A stretch of 64,000 nucleotides of DNA from Actinomadura terrae (GCF_022751215.1 NZ_JAICDG010000001.1:372001-436000), one strand, 5' to 3'; positions 8,493-17,937 are shown, counted from the stretch's first letter. Numbers and translations: made by a program. The notes: generated from the sequence alone by a model not told the origin.

Positions 8493-10346
8493 ATGAGCAC
8501 GGGCACCAAGCCGCCGCCCAGCGGCGGCACCGGCGGCACCACCGGGGCGGGCACGGCGAACACGGCGGCCGTCACCCGCCGGCCCCTGCGCGACGTGCTC
8601 ACCGCCCCCAAGCGCACGGGCACCGCCCCGGCGCGGGCGCGCCGCCGCTGGTTCTGGCTGTTCCTGCTCGGCTGGCTGGCGCAGGTCGCGGTGCGGGTGT
8701 GGCTCGCGTCCGGGCAGAGCATGCCGGTCGCGATCCCGGACGAGGCGGGCTACCTGTTCGCCGCCCGGGTGATGACCGGCGGCGCCGACGCCGACCTGTC
8801 CTACGGGACGGTCTACCGGGGCGGGTACCCGCTGCTGCTGGTGCCCGCGTACTGGCTCGCCGACGACCCCGTCACCGTCTACCGCTGCGCGCTGGTGATC
8901 AACGCGCTGGTCAGCGCCGCGATGCTGCCGCTGGCCTACCTGCTGCTGCGCGCGCTGCGCGTGCGGCCCCGCTGGTCGTATGTGTTCGGGCATGTGACGG
9001 CGCTGCTGCCTGGCGTGGTGTTCTACTCCGAGTTCGTGCTGACCGACGCGGTGCTGCCGGTCGTGCTGCTCGGCTGGCTGCTGCTGGTGCACGCGTGGCT
9101 GACGGCGCCGTACACGAAGGGGGAGCGCTCGTCCCGCCGCGTGCCGCTGTACGGGGTGGGCGCGTCGCTGCTCGTCGCGTTCGCCTACACCTCGCACACG
9201 CGCGGCGCCATCTTCCTCGTCGTGCACGGCGCGCTGCTGGCGGTCGCCGTGGTGTGCCGGTGGCGGCACTGGCGCGGCGCGGCCCTCGCGGCGCTCGTCG
9301 CGGGCGCGGGGACGGCCGCCGGGACCGTCCTGAACCATTCGCTGCTGCCGCACCTGTACCCAGACGGCGACAACAATCTGGGCGGCAACCTCGCCCGGCG
9401 GCTCACCACCCCCGACGGGCTCGGCTGGACGCTGTCACTCGGCACCGGCCAGGTCTGGTACCAGTGCGTCGCGACCGGCGGGATCGCCGCGGTCGGCCTC
9501 GTCACGGTCGGGTTCGCGGCGGCGCGGCGCGGCACCCCAGGGCGGCTGCGGGCGCTCGCGCTGTCGATCCTCGCGATCGTCGCGGGGATCGCGTTCGCGA
9601 CCTCGGGCGCGCTGCCCGACGAGTACCGCGTCGGCAACTACGTCTACGGCCGCTACCTCGCCTGCGTCACCCCGATCCTGTTCGCGGTCGGCGTCGCGGT
9701 GCTGCTGCGCGCCTCGCGCCGGACGCTGCTGTGCGCGGTCGCCGCGGCGGGCACCGCGACCGTGCTGGCGACGTGCGTCGTCCGGTGGTACGCGGGCGAC
9801 CGGCTCGCCCGCTACACCTTCACCCGCTACGACTTCCCCGAGACCTCGTTCCTGACCTGGGACTGGAACTCGTTCCGGCTGTTGCAGGCGACGCTCGCGG
9901 GGCTCGTCCTGCTCGGCCTCGCCGTCCTCACGACGCTGTCGCGGCGGTGGGGCCCGCTGATGCTCGCGGGGCTGTTGGCCACGGTCGCGCTCGCGATGAC
10001 GGTCACCGCGACCGACCGGATCGCGCGCCCGCTCGTCCGTAGCACGACCGCCTACACCGACATCCGGGGCAGCGCCGACCTGGAGCACACCCGCTCGATC
10101 GCGCTCGACTGGAACGTCCCGTGGACGATCCGGCTCTCGCACTACTACTGGGCCTGGTGGGGCGACGGGAGCCTGTTCAACGCCCGCTGGACCGAGCCCC
10201 CGCAGGACGTGGACATGATCGTCCTGCGCTGGCCCAAGCACCGTCCCCCTGAGGCGTCCTGGCCGCACGGCGCCCCCGCCGGCTGGAAGGTCGTCGACAG
10301 CCGCCGCTCACCCGAGGGCGACTGGGTCGCCTGGACCCGCGGCTGA
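8493..10346 (+). CDS. GT-C type membrane glycosyltransferase-like protein
   Basis: This 617-residue polytopic protein has about eleven membrane helices and a short disordered N-terminus. After helix 1 the loop VAIPDEAGYLFAARVM (about 79-94) contains the Asp-Glu pair expected at the catalytic site of GT39/GT83-like GT-C enzymes. A C-terminal soluble part (about 540-617) includes YYWAWWGDGSLF and ends WVAWTRG. An in-frame start further upstream (8409) exists, but MSTGTKPPPS from ATG 8493 is the more natural N-terminus; the ribosome site is weak. It follows the GT2 gene by 219 bp on the same strand and is convergent with the next gene. The acceptor is unknown. Confidence 0.75.
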   Translation: MSTGTKPPPSGGTGGTTGAGTANTAAVTRRPLRDVLTAPKRTGTAPARARRRWFWLFLLGWLAQVAVRVWLASGQSMPVAIPDEAGYLFAARVMTGGADADLSYGTVYRGGYPLLLVPAYWLADDPVTVYRCALVINALVSAAMLPLAYLLLRALRVRPRWSYVFGHVTALLPGVVFYSEFVLTDAVLPVVLLGWLLLVHAWLTAPYTKGERSSRRVPLYGVGASLLVAFAYTSHTRGAIFLVVHGALLAVAVVCRWRHWRGAALAALVAGAGTAAGTVLNHSLLPHLYPDGDNNLGGNLARRLTTPDGLGWTLSLGTGQVWYQCVATGGIAAVGLVTVGFAAARRGTPGRLRALALSILAIVAGIAFATSGALPDEYRVGNYVYGRYLACVTPILFAVGVAVLLRASRRTLLCAVAAAGTATVLATCVVRWYAGDRLARYTFTRYDFPETSFLTWDWNSFRLLQATLAGLVLLGLAVLTTLSRRWGPLMLAGLLATVALAMTVTATDRIARPLVRSTTAYTDIRGSADLEHTRSIALDWNVPWTIRLSHYYWAWWGDGSLFNARWTEPPQDVDMIVLRWPKHRPPEASWPHGAPAGWKVVDSRRSPEGDWVAWTRG

Positions 10347-10348
10347 CC

Positions 10349-11971
10349 TCAGCGGGTCGCGCCGGGCGGCGGGTTCCACAGCTGGAGGACGTTGTCGGAC
10401 GAGCGCCACAGCAGCCGCCAGCCGCGCGACGGCCGCGGCCGCCAGCCGGCGCCGATCGGCGACTCCTGGCCGCGCCAGCGCGTGTAGAGCATCGGCCCCT
10501 CGAAGGCGTCGCGCGGGATCTGCGGCACGTAGTGCGGGAAGTCGCGGATCTCGCCGTGCCAGATCGGGTCGCCCCAGACGTCGCGGGTGTAGAACGTGAG
10601 CGTCTGCGCGAGCCGCCGGTCGGCGCAGATCAGCCGGATCTCGTCATGCTTCCCGAGATAGCCGCGCAGCTCGCTCCACGCCGTGTCGCGGGGCAGCTCG
10701 GGGACGGCGCGCACGGACGCCGCCGCGTACGTCCCGCCGAGCGCCACCACCAGCAGCGGCGCGAGGACCGTGCGGACGCGCAGTTTCCGCGCCAGGCCGT
10801 CCGGCAGCATCCGGGCCATCAGGATCACCGACCCGAACGCCCCCGCCAGCAGCGCGGGCAGCACCGCGAACCAGTAGCGCGGCAGCCACGCCCGGAGCGA
10901 GATGCTGTTCGGGTCGAGGACGCCCGACAGCGCCGTGATCGGGACGGCGAGCGTGAAGAACCACACCAGCACGAGCGCGAGCCGCCGGTCGCGGGTGACG
11001 GCGAAGCCGATCACGGTCAGCACCAGCGCGCCGGCGAACACCGTGCCGAGCGGCTGCCAGTCGTGCATTGCGCGGATGAACGAGCGCAGCGCGAGCTCGC
11101 GGGTCACGTAGTCGCGGGACTGGCCGCCGTGCTCGGCCGCCGACATCAGCCCCGCCAGCGGATCGCCCCACACCACAGCGTTGTGGACGAGGTTGACCAC
11201 CAGCACCGCCAGCATCGGCAGCGCGAGCGTGACGTTGCGCCGCCACGGGATGCGCAGCAGCCACAGGTACAGCGGGATCGGCAGGAACAGGAACGCCAGG
11301 AACTCCCGGACGAGGAACGCCGACGCGAGGAACAGCCCGGCGGCGACCAGCATCCGGGTCTGGGCGCGGCCCGTCCGGCGGCTCGCGACGACCAGGCCCG
11401 CCATCCCGATCGTGAACAGCCCCGCGCCCGGCATGTCGGGCAGCATCACGCCGGTCGACCAGGTGACGTCGTGGCCGTAGGGGTTGGTCATCGTGAACAG
11501 CGGGTTGACCAGCAGCGCCGCTACCGCGAGGACGCCCGCCACGTCGCCGAACAGCGACCGGACGAGCAGATAGGACCCGGCGAAGAACGCGCAGCCGCCG
11601 AGCGCCGCGATCACGAAATAGGACGCCTGCCCCGGCCCGAGGACCTCCTGGACGAGCCGCGCGGGCAGCACCAGCCCGATCCGCGTCACCTGGTGCGGGA
11701 CCTCGTCGAACGGCCACTGCGAAAGCGGGATGTCGGGCCAGTCGCGGGCGCCGAGCCACACGTAGTACGGGTCGAAGTACAGCGGCGGCGTCATGATCGC
11801 CCACTGGGCGAGCACGGTGGCCGCCGCGACGAGGAGCGTGAGCCAGACGACCCGCCGCGTCCGCCGGACGCGGCGCAGCGCCCGGCCGGTCCATCGGCGG
11901 TACATCCCGGCGCGCTCGGCGCCGCTCGTTCCCTGCTGGACGTCCGGCTCCCCGGCCGTGGTCTGGGCCAT
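10349..11971 (-). CDS. GT-C type membrane glycosyltransferase-like protein
   Basis: A 540-residue membrane protein with about ten helices and a basic N-terminus (RALRRVRRTRR). The first outer loop has PPLYFDPYYVWLGARDWP (about 62-79), with acidic residues in the usual GT-C catalytic place, and TWSTGVMLPDMPG further on. The C-terminal ~120 residues are soluble (DTAWSELRGYL, WRLLWRSSDNVLQLW). The stop is 2 bp from the stop of the neighbouring convergent gene. The start codon abuts an 11-bp tandem duplication that doubles the GCGAGGC ribosome-binding candidate. No donor or acceptor can be assigned. Confidence 0.7.
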   Translation of the reverse strand: MAQTTAGEPDVQQGTSGAERAGMYRRWTGRALRRVRRTRRVVWLTLLVAAATVLAQWAIMTPPLYFDPYYVWLGARDWPDIPLSQWPFDEVPHQVTRIGLVLPARLVQEVLGPGQASYFVIAALGGCAFFAGSYLLVRSLFGDVAGVLAVAALLVNPLFTMTNPYGHDVTWSTGVMLPDMPGAGLFTIGMAGLVVASRRTGRAQTRMLVAAGLFLASAFLVREFLAFLFLPIPLYLWLLRIPWRRNVTLALPMLAVLVVNLVHNAVVWGDPLAGLMSAAEHGGQSRDYVTRELALRSFIRAMHDWQPLGTVFAGALVLTVIGFAVTRDRRLALVLVWFFTLAVPITALSGVLDPNSISLRAWLPRYWFAVLPALLAGAFGSVILMARMLPDGLARKLRVRTVLAPLLVVALGGTYAAASVRAVPELPRDTAWSELRGYLGKHDEIRLICADRRLAQTLTFYTRDVWGDPIWHGEIRDFPHYVPQIPRDAFEGPMLYTRWRGQESPIGAGWRPRPSRGWRLLWRSSDNVLQLWNPPPGATR

Positions 11972-11992
11972 GCCTCGCTACTGCCTCGCTAG
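11971..11992. repeat. 11-bp tandem duplication at the start codon of the 10.3-12.0 kb gene
   Basis: TGCCTCGCTAC is followed directly by TGCCTCGCTAG. On the minus strand each copy supplies GCGAGGCA, so the upstream copy duplicates the ribosome-binding region. Confidence 0.7.
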
Positions 11993-12214
11993 GTAGATCT
12001 CCGCCTGGACGAGCGGCGGTGCCGTGGCCGCCGGGGCGCCGGGTCCGCCGTACCTGCCGGACGTGCCCGCCGAACGTGCTCGCCGGGAGGGCCGGGGCCC
12101 CGGAGCGCCGGACCAGGCTACTCGCGTCCCGGGGCGTTCCGGGTCGTCCGGTCCGGGATTCTCAGGAACCTTCCAACCGGGGGACCTTCCGGCTCGCGGG
12201 GCGGCCGCCCGGCG

Positions 12215-12258
12215 CTCGCGGGCGACTCGCGGGCGATACGCGGGCGGTGCGTGGGCGA
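12215..12258. repeat. Four tandem 11-bp repeats upstream of metG promoter
   Basis: CTCGCGGGCGA, CTCGCGGGCGA, TACGCGGGCGG and TGCGTGGGCGA follow one another without gaps, ending 30 bp before the -10 element. The period equals one helical turn, so a protein-binding array is possible; simple slippage is the alternative. Confidence 0.55.
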
Positions 12259-12288
12259 TATTCGTGCGGCGCGGGGGTCCATGGCGAC

Positions 12289-12294
12289 TACCCT
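12289..12294 (+). promoter_or_regulatory. -10 element of leaderless metG transcript
   Basis: TACCCT is followed by exactly 7 nt and then the metG ATG; there is no Shine-Dalgarno. This is the textbook spacing for a leaderless actinobacterial mRNA. Confidence 0.6.
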
Positions 12295-12301
12295 TGATTC
12301 C

Positions 12302-14095
12302 ATGTCCTCGTCAAGCCGACACATCTTGACCGCGCCCGCCTGGCCGTACGCCAACGGGCCCCGTCACATCGGGCACGTCTCCGGATTCGCGCTGCCCGCC
12401 GACATGTTCAGCCGCTACCAGCGGATGGCGGGCAACAAGGTCCTGATGGTGAGCGGCACCGACGAGCACGGGACGCCGATCCAGGTGCAGGCCGACAAGG
12501 AGGGCGTGACGGCCCGCGAGCTGGCCGACCGCTACAGCGGGATCATCGCCGAGGACCTGCACAGCCTCGGCATGACCTACGACCTGTTCACCCGCACCAC
12601 GACCCGCAACCACTACGCGGTCGTTCAGGAGCTCTTCACGGGCCTGTACAACAACGGGTACATCTTCGAGCGGACGACGATGGGCGCGATCTCCCCGTCC
12701 ACCGGGCGGACGCTGCCCGACCGCTACATCGAGGGCACCTGCCCGATCTGCGGGTACGACGGCGCGCGCGGCGACCAGTGCGACAACTGCGGCAACCAGC
12801 TCGACCCGATCGACCTGATCAACCCGGTGAGCCGGATCAACGGCGAGAAGCCGAAGTTCGTCGAGACCGAGCACTTCATGCTCGACCTGCCCGCCTTCAC
12901 CGACGTCCTCGGCCGCTACCTGCGCGGCAAGCAGGGCGACTGGCGGCCGAACGTGCTGAAGTTCGCCCTCAACCTGCTGGACGACATGCAGCCGCGGGCG
13001 ATCAGCCGCGACCTCGACTGGGGCATCCCGATCCCGCTGGACGGCTGGCGCGACAACCCGGCGAAGCGGCTGTACGTGTGGTTCGACGCGGTCGCCGGGT
13101 ACTTCACCGCGTCGGTGGAGTGGGCGCGGCGCTCCGGCGACCCGGAGGCCTGGCGCGCCTGGTGGCAGGACCCGGACGCCCTGTCGTACTACTTCATGGG
13201 CAAGGACAACATCGTCTTCCACGCCGAGATCTGGCCGGCGATGCTGCTCGGCTACAGCGGCCAGGGAGACAAGGGCGGCACGCCCGGCTCGCGGGGCGCG
13301 CTGAACATCCCGACCGAGGTGGTGTCGTCGGAGTTCCTGACGATGGAGGGCCGCAAGTTCTCCTCGTCCCGGCAGGTCGTCATCTACGTGAAGGACTTCC
13401 TCGAGCGCTACGACGTGGACGCGCTGCGCTACTACGTCGCGATCGCGGGCCCGGAGAACCAGGACACCGACTTCACCTGGGCCGAGTTCGTCCGCCGCAA
13501 CAACGACGAGCTGGTCGCGGCCTGGGGCAACCTGGTCAACCGGTCGGTGAACCTCGCCGCGAAGAACTTCGGCGCGATTCCCGAGGCCGGCGACCTCACC
13601 GACGCCGACCGGGCGCTGCTGGAGCGCAGCCGCGCCGGGTTCGGCGCGGTCGGCGCGGAGCTCGGGCGGTCGCGGTTCAAGAACGCGATCACCGAGGCGC
13701 TGGACGTCGTCCGGGACGCCAACCGCTACCTGTCCGACCAGGCGCCGTGGAAGCTCAAGGACGACCCGGCCCGCGTCGGGTCGATCCTGCACACGACGCT
13801 CCAGGTCGTCGACGACGCGAAGTCGCTGCTCACGCCGTTCCTGCCGAACACCTCGCAGAAGGTGTTCGAGATGCTCGGCGGCGAGGGCGAGTGGAGCGGC
13901 ATGCCGGAGATCCAGACGGTGTCGGAGGAGGGCGGCCCCGACTACCGCATCCTCACCGGCGACTACGCGACGAAGGCGCGCTGGGAGTCGGTGCCGATCC
14001 GGCCGGGCGTCCCGCTGGCCAAGCCGGCGCCGCTGTTCAAGAAGCTCGACGCGTCCGTGGTGGACGAGGAGCTCGCCCGCCTGGAGCAGCCGTGA
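12302..14095 (+). CDS. metG: Methionyl-tRNA synthetase
   Basis: This 597-residue class I synthetase charges tRNA-Met and initiator tRNA. The HIGH signature is at residues 22-25 ([10 protein letters not shown]); the zinc knuckle [17 protein letters not shown] lies near 146-162 in the connective peptide; the KMSKS-like loop reads GRKFSSSR near 351-358, a variant with Ser in place of the second Lys. The anticodon domain follows ([18 protein letters not shown]). No C-terminal tRNA-binding EMAP domain is present. An in-frame start 51 bp upstream exists, but ATG 12302 matches the family and the leaderless promoter. It overlaps tatD by 4 nt (GTGA), so the two are co-translated. Confidence 0.97.
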   Translation: MSSSSRHILTAPAWPYANGPRHIGHVSGFALPADMFSRYQRMAGNKVLMVSGTDEHGTPIQVQADKEGVTARELADRYSGIIAEDLHSLGMTYDLFTRTTTRNHYAVVQELFTGLYNNGYIFERTTMGAISPSTGRTLPDRYIEGTCPICGYDGARGDQCDNCGNQLDPIDLINPVSRINGEKPKFVETEHFMLDLPAFTDVLGRYLRGKQGDWRPNVLKFALNLLDDMQPRAISRDLDWGIPIPLDGWRDNPAKRLYVWFDAVAGYFTASVEWARRSGDPEAWRAWWQDPDALSYYFMGKDNIVFHAEIWPAMLLGYSGQGDKGGTPGSRGALNIPTEVVSSEFLTMEGRKFSSSRQVVIYVKDFLERYDVDALRYYVAIAGPENQDTDFTWAEFVRRNNDELVAAWGNLVNRSVNLAAKNFGAIPEAGDLTDADRALLERSRAGFGAVGAELGRSRFKNAITEALDVVRDANRYLSDQAPWKLKDDPARVGSILHTTLQVVDDAKSLLTPFLPNTSQKVFEMLGGEGEWSGMPEIQTVSEEGGPDYRILTGDYATKARWESVPIRPGVPLAKPAPLFKKLDASVVDEELARLEQP

Positions 14096-14916
14096 GCGAC
14101 GACCAGGACGGGCAGGCGGCCCGGTCCTTCCCGCCGCTGCCCGAGCGGCTCCCCGTCGACGTCCTCGACAGCCACTGCCATCTCGACATCGTCGAGACGC
14201 CGGTGGAGGAGCAGCTCGCGGCGGCGAAGGCGGCGGGCGTGACGCGGATCGTCACGATCGGCTGCGACCTGCCGTCCTCCCGGTTCGCTGTCGACACCGC
14301 CGCCGAGTTCGACGACGTGTACGCGGCGGTCGCGATCCACCCGAACGAGACGGCGGGGATCTCCCGCGCCGTGCTGGACGACATCGCGGCGATGGCCGCG
14401 CACCCCAAGGTGCGCGCGATCGGCGAGACCGGGCTCGACTACTACCGCGACCGGGCGGGCCAGGACGACCAGCACACCGCGTTCCGCGCGCACGTCGACA
14501 TCGCCAAGCGCACCGGCAAGGCCCTGGTCATCCACGACCGGGAGGCGCACGACGACGTCCTCGCGATCCTGCTGGAGGAGGGCGCGCCCGAGAAGGTCGT
14601 CTTCCACTGCTTCTCCGGCGACGAGCGGATGGCGGCGGTCTGTGCCGAACGCGGGTACGTGATGAGCTTCGCCGGGAACGTCACGTTCAAGAACGCCGAC
14701 CCGCTGCGCGCGGCGCTGAAGGCGGCCCCGCTCGACCTGGTGCTGGTGGAGACCGACGCGCCGTTCCTCACGCCGGTCCCGCACCGGGGCAAGCCGAACG
14801 CCTCGTACCTGATCCCGCACACCGTCCGCGCGATGGCCGAGATCAAGGGCGTGGACGTGGCGGAGCTGTGCACCGCGATCGCGGCGAACGGCGAGCGGGT
14901 CTTCGGCCCCTGGTGA
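14092..14916 (+). CDS. tatD: TatD-family metal-dependent hydrolase (DNase)
   Basis: A 274-residue TIM-barrel metallohydrolase. Metal ligands are visible in LDSHCHLDI (about 25-33), in [10 protein letters not shown] (Glu), KALVIHDRE (His), VVFHCFSG (His) and [10 protein letters not shown] (Asp). Members are 3'-5' exonucleases or DNases linked to repair and quality control. The GTG start overlaps the metG stop. The order metG-tatD-rpf-rsmA-ispE is conserved in actinobacteria, although here two genes are inserted between tatD and rpf. Confidence 0.93.
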   Translation: MSDDQDGQAARSFPPLPERLPVDVLDSHCHLDIVETPVEEQLAAAKAAGVTRIVTIGCDLPSSRFAVDTAAEFDDVYAAVAIHPNETAGISRAVLDDIAAMAAHPKVRAIGETGLDYYRDRAGQDDQHTAFRAHVDIAKRTGKALVIHDREAHDDVLAILLEEGAPEKVVFHCFSGDERMAAVCAERGYVMSFAGNVTFKNADPLRAALKAAPLDLVLVETDAPFLTPVPHRGKPNASYLIPHTVRAMAEIKGVDVAELCTAIAANGERVFGPW

Positions 14917-14930
14917 CGGCGGGCCGGTGA

Positions 14931-15764
14931 TCAGTGGGAGTCCGCGGCGGCGCGGACGGCGACCCGGTCGACGAGCGCCTTGACGGCGCCGACGCCCTCG
15001 GCCGGGTCGCACACCGGCGCGCCGGACGCGCCGATCCCGACCGCGCAGGGGAAGCCGAGGCCGGTCAGCGGCTCGGGGAGCGTGTCGCCGCGTCCGGCGA
15101 GGACGGTGGTGACGGCCGCGCGGCGGGCGGGGTCGACGGTCTCCAGCAGGCGGCCGAGGACCCGGCAGGACGGGCACCCCTCGGTCAGGTAGACCCGCAC
15201 GCCCGTGATCTCCTCGGGGCAGGGCTCCACAGCGGCCGGGGCCTCCTCGGGGGTTCGGGTGCCGCCGGGGGACCGGGTGGTGTGCTCTCCGTCCGCGCGG
15301 CGGTCGATCAGCAGGACGGCGGCGACCGTCGCGACGGCCGCGGTGGCCGCCGCCCCGAGCCGGACGGCGAGGCTGGACTCCGCGCCCTCGGACGCGGCGA
15401 GCGCGATCAGGGCGAGCCCGGCCGCCGCCGCGTTGGCGCCGACGTGGACGCGCCCGACGGACGCGAGCCGCGCCGGGCCGAAGCACACGCAGCGCTGCCC
15501 CCGCAGCTGGTAGGCGATACCGGTGAGCGCCGTGTAGGCGGCGAGCACGACGGCCGCCGCGGGCCCGGTCGGGAGCGCGACGACCGCCACCGCGAGGGTG
15601 AGCTCCGCGATGCCCGTCAGCCGGGGCCCCCAGGGCGGGCGCAGCGGCCCCTGCCGGAACGGCCACACCAGCCGCCCGGACGGGACGAGCGCCTTCGCGG
15701 CGCCCGCGACCGCGAGCGGCCCGGCGAGCAGGCCGGCCAGCGCGTCCGGGATCTCAGACCACAT
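14931..15764 (-). CDS. MauE/DoxX-like membrane protein fused to a thioredoxin-like domain
   Basis: The N-terminal 155 residues form about four membrane helices with CVCFG (C92, C94) near the end of one helix, the CxCFG pattern of MauE-like proteins that relay electrons across the membrane for disulfide formation. After a Pro/Glu-rich linker, residues 188-277 look like a small thioredoxin fold with the redox pair in YLTEGCPSCRVLG (C197, C200). The fusion therefore predicts a self-contained thiol-disulfide relay, with the soluble domain either exported or cytoplasmic. GGAGG lies 8 nt before ATG 15764. It is encoded opposite to tatD and the FHA gene, so it is its own unit. Confidence 0.75.
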   Translation of the reverse strand: MWSEIPDALAGLLAGPLAVAGAAKALVPSGRLVWPFRQGPLRPPWGPRLTGIAELTLAVAVVALPTGPAAAVVLAAYTALTGIAYQLRGQRCVCFGPARLASVGRVHVGANAAAAGLALIALAASEGAESSLAVRLGAAATAAVATVAAVLLIDRRADGEHTTRSPGGTRTPEEAPAAVEPCPEEITGVRVYLTEGCPSCRVLGRLLETVDPARRAAVTTVLAGRGDTLPEPLTGLGFPCAVGIGASGAPVCDPAEGVGAVKALVDRVAVRAAADSH

Positions 15765-16227
15765 CGTGACGACCTCCGATCGGTGCCCGGGTTCCCCGCG
15801 CGCCCCGTCCGGCCGGGAGCCGGGGCGGCGGATGTGTCTCCGCCCCGGCCGCTCCGGGCCGGTCCCGGTGAAATCGACGCACTATTTCCGGCGCCGGTTC
15901 CGTGGAATCGTGTGCCGTGTCGGCAATGGCTCAGAAATGGCGCGCCGGTGCGACGGCGAGAGGTGTGGTAAGGGCGGGAGGGCTGGTCCTGCGGTTGCCG
16001 TTCATGGGTCCCCCGGTGTTCGAGTAGGCCCGGCGCCCTGGAGGTTTCGACGCTCCGAGGTACCGCCGGGTTCGTTCTGCACGTGGCTTTCGACCGATGC
16101 GGGGAATCGGCGGCGCGCACCTGGGCCCGCGCCAATGGACAATCCTGCTGAATGGACGGGCGAGGGGCAACCTGGAAGGTTATAGGGTGGCGTGGATCGT
16201 TCCCGTCCCGTCCGGTAGGAGCCGCCG
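15765..16227. other. 463-bp intergenic region
   Basis: Between the divergent MauE-fusion and FHA genes. It contains the two Shine-Dalgarno sites (near 15773-15777 on the minus strand and TAGGAG at about 16216-16221). Short overlapping ORFs on both strands lack homology, codon bias and ribosome sites, and I call none of them. No riboswitch or RNA fold is recognised. Confidence 0.5.
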
Positions 16228-16974
16228 ATGCCGGGCATCATCGTCCAGCGGGAGGGCGACGCGCGCTCGACCGAGGTGGCGCCCGGCGGCGAGCTGACGT
16301 TCGGGCGCGACCCGTCCGCCGGGCTGAGGCTCGCCGACCCCGCCGTCTCCCGCGTCGCCGGACGCGTCCGCGCCATGGACGGCTACTGGTTGATCAGCAA
16401 CCTCAGCCGCACCGCGACCTACGTCGTCGAGAACCCCGAGGGCGCGGGGGAGTACCTGAGCGCCCGCCCCCGGCGGCTCGACATGCCGGTCCCGTTCGAG
16501 TTCTCCCGCGTGCTGATCCCGGCGGGCACCGGCACGGTGTCGTTCCTCGTCTTCGCGCCCGCCCAGATGTACGCCGACCCGGACGCGCCCGAGCCCACCG
16601 GCGGCGACGCCACCGCCATCCCCTACCCGCTGGACGTCGGCGCCAAGTACTTCCTCGTGCTCGTCGCCCTGTGCGAGCCCCGGCTCCGCGACCCCGCCAG
16701 CGTCGTGATCCCCACCGTCCCGGAGATCATCGAACGGCTCGGCGACGCCCCGGGACGCGGCGGCCTCACCCGCGCCGCCGTCAACTTCCACATCGACTAC
16801 CTGGCCTCGGCGAAGCTGCGCGTCAAGGACCCCGCGCCGGACGGCCGCGCCGCCAAGGCCGACTGGCAGCGCGCCGCGCTGGTGTCGCTGGCGCTGCGCT
16901 TCAACCTCGTCCGCGACGAGCATCTCGTGCTGCTGCCGCCCGCCGGAGCCGCCGGAGCCGCCGCGCAGGGGTGA
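16228..16974 (+). CDS. FHA-domain protein
   Basis: This 248-residue protein opens with a forkhead-associated domain (about 1-105): LTFGRDPSAGLRLADPAVSR (starting near residue 23) gives the Gly-Arg and Ser-Arg of the phosphothreonine pocket, and ISNLSRTATYV supplies the Asn strand, though the usual Ser-x2-His is replaced by SRVAG. The C-terminal half (VVIPTVPEIIERLG, AAVNFHIDYLASAKLRV) could be a winged-helix-like fold. Such proteins read phosphorylation by Ser/Thr kinases; no kinase gene is in the window. TAGGAG lies 6 nt before the ATG. The partner is unknown. Confidence 0.8.
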   Translation: MPGIIVQREGDARSTEVAPGGELTFGRDPSAGLRLADPAVSRVAGRVRAMDGYWLISNLSRTATYVVENPEGAGEYLSARPRRLDMPVPFEFSRVLIPAGTGTVSFLVFAPAQMYADPDAPEPTGGDATAIPYPLDVGAKYFLVLVALCEPRLRDPASVVIPTVPEIIERLGDAPGRGGLTRAAVNFHIDYLASAKLRVKDPAPDGRAAKADWQRAALVSLALRFNLVRDEHLVLLPPAGAAGAAAQG

Positions 16975-17090
16975 GAGCGGGGGTGCCCGGAAGCGACCTT
17001 CGGGGCCGAGGAGGTGGCGGCCACCGCCGGTTGGCTCTACTCTCTGGCCGGAACGGGCGCCCCCGAGCCCGGCCGGCCCTGGAGGAAACG

Positions 17091-17906
17091 GTGCGTCGAG
17101 CCCCCACGACCCCTGCGGTTCCCGTCCTGCTGGTGACGGCGCTGCTGGCCGCCGCGTGCGGTGGCGGCGGCGGAGGAGGCGGCGGGGCGGCCAAGCCCGA
17201 GGGCGCGGCCCCCGTCGCGGACGCGCCGCGCACCAGCGCCCCCGCGCCGCGCAAGGTCGTCATCGTGGTCGACAAGAAGAAGACCGAGACGATGACGACG
17301 GGGACGACCGTCCAGCAGGTCCTCGACCAGGCGAAGATCGCGCTCGGCCCGCACGACCTCGTCGCGCCGCCGCGCGACCGGCCCGCCGGGGCGACGATCA
17401 AGGTGGTGCGGCTGCTGTCGGCCCCGGTGACCAAGGTCGTCACGGTCGCGGCGCCGACCATCCGCAAGAAGAGCTCGTCGGTGCCGCCCTTCAGCGAGAA
17501 GGAGCTGCGCAAGGGCAAGCCCGGGCTGAAGATCGTGCGGACCGCCTACGTCCGGCGCAAGGGCAAGAAGGTCAAGGCGGTCATCTCCGAGAAGGTCAAG
17601 CGCAAGCCGGTCGCGCGCATCCTCGCGGTCGGGCCGCAGTCGGCGGCCGGGGGCTCGGCGGCCCGGCTGAACTGGAGCGGCCTCGCCAACTGCGAGTCGC
17701 ACAACAACCCGAAGGCGGTCAACCCGGCCGGGTACTACGGGCTGTACCAGTTCTCGATGCAGTCGTGGGCGTCTGTCGGGGGCTCGGGTAAGCCGTCGGA
17801 CGCGAGCCCGGGCGAGCAGACCTACCGGGCCCAGCTCCTCTACAACAAGGTGAACGGGCGCTGGCAGGGCCAGTGGCCCAACTGCGGACGTTTCCTGTTC
17901 TCCTGA
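17091..17906 (+). CDS. rpfB: Resuscitation-promoting-factor-like lipoprotein (DUF348, G5, transglycosylase-like domain)
   Basis: This 271-residue secreted lipoprotein has lipobox LLAAAC with Cys23, then nine consecutive Gly. About 55-110 is one DUF348 module (GTTVQQVLDQAKIALGPHDL), about 115-185 a Lys-rich G5 module (PPFSEKELRKGKPG, ARILAVGPQ), and the last 75 residues an Rpf/lytic-transglycosylase-like domain with the catalytic Glu in NWSGLANCESHNN (near residue 202) and GYYGLYQFSMQSW. Family members cleave peptidoglycan and help dormant cells resume growth. Typical RpfB has three DUF348 modules, so this is a short form. Start GTG 17091 has GGAGG 5 nt upstream. The gene precedes rsmA, as in mycobacteria. 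Confidence 0.88.
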   Translation: MRRAPTTPAVPVLLVTALLAAACGGGGGGGGGAAKPEGAAPVADAPRTSAPAPRKVVIVVDKKKTETMTTGTTVQQVLDQAKIALGPHDLVAPPRDRPAGATIKVVRLLSAPVTKVVTVAAPTIRKKSSSVPPFSEKELRKGKPGLKIVRTAYVRRKGKKVKAVISEKVKRKPVARILAVGPQSAAGGSAARLNWSGLANCESHNNPKAVNPAGYYGLYQFSMQSWASVGGSGKPSDASPGEQTYRAQLLYNKVNGRWQGQWPNCGRFLFS

Positions 17907-17919
17907 CATCGCTCTGCTG

Positions 17920-17937
17920 CATATAGCTCCATATAGC
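17920..17937. repeat. Direct repeat CATATAGC, 10-bp period
   Basis: CATATAGC occurs twice, ten bases apart, in the only AT-rich patch between rpfB and rsmA, about 15-30 bp upstream of the rsmA -10 element. It may be an activator or repressor site, or a slippage product. Confidence 0.45.

Larger units (their letters stand above)
11993..12301. other. Intergenic region before metG
   Basis: About 310 bp of divergent intergenic DNA. It holds the 11-bp repeat array at 12215-12258 and the metG -10 element at 12289-12294. The rest is GC-rich with no ORF or RNA that I can support. Confidence 0.5.

Noticed and set aside
15931..16170. Small ORFs in the 15.8-16.2 kb gap
   Set aside because: Overlapping frames on both strands with no ribosome site and no recognisable domain.
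16975..17090. c-di-AMP (ydaO) riboswitch before the rpf gene
   Set aside because: Rpf genes in actinobacteria often have one, but the gap is only 116 bp and the conserved ydaO motifs are not visible.
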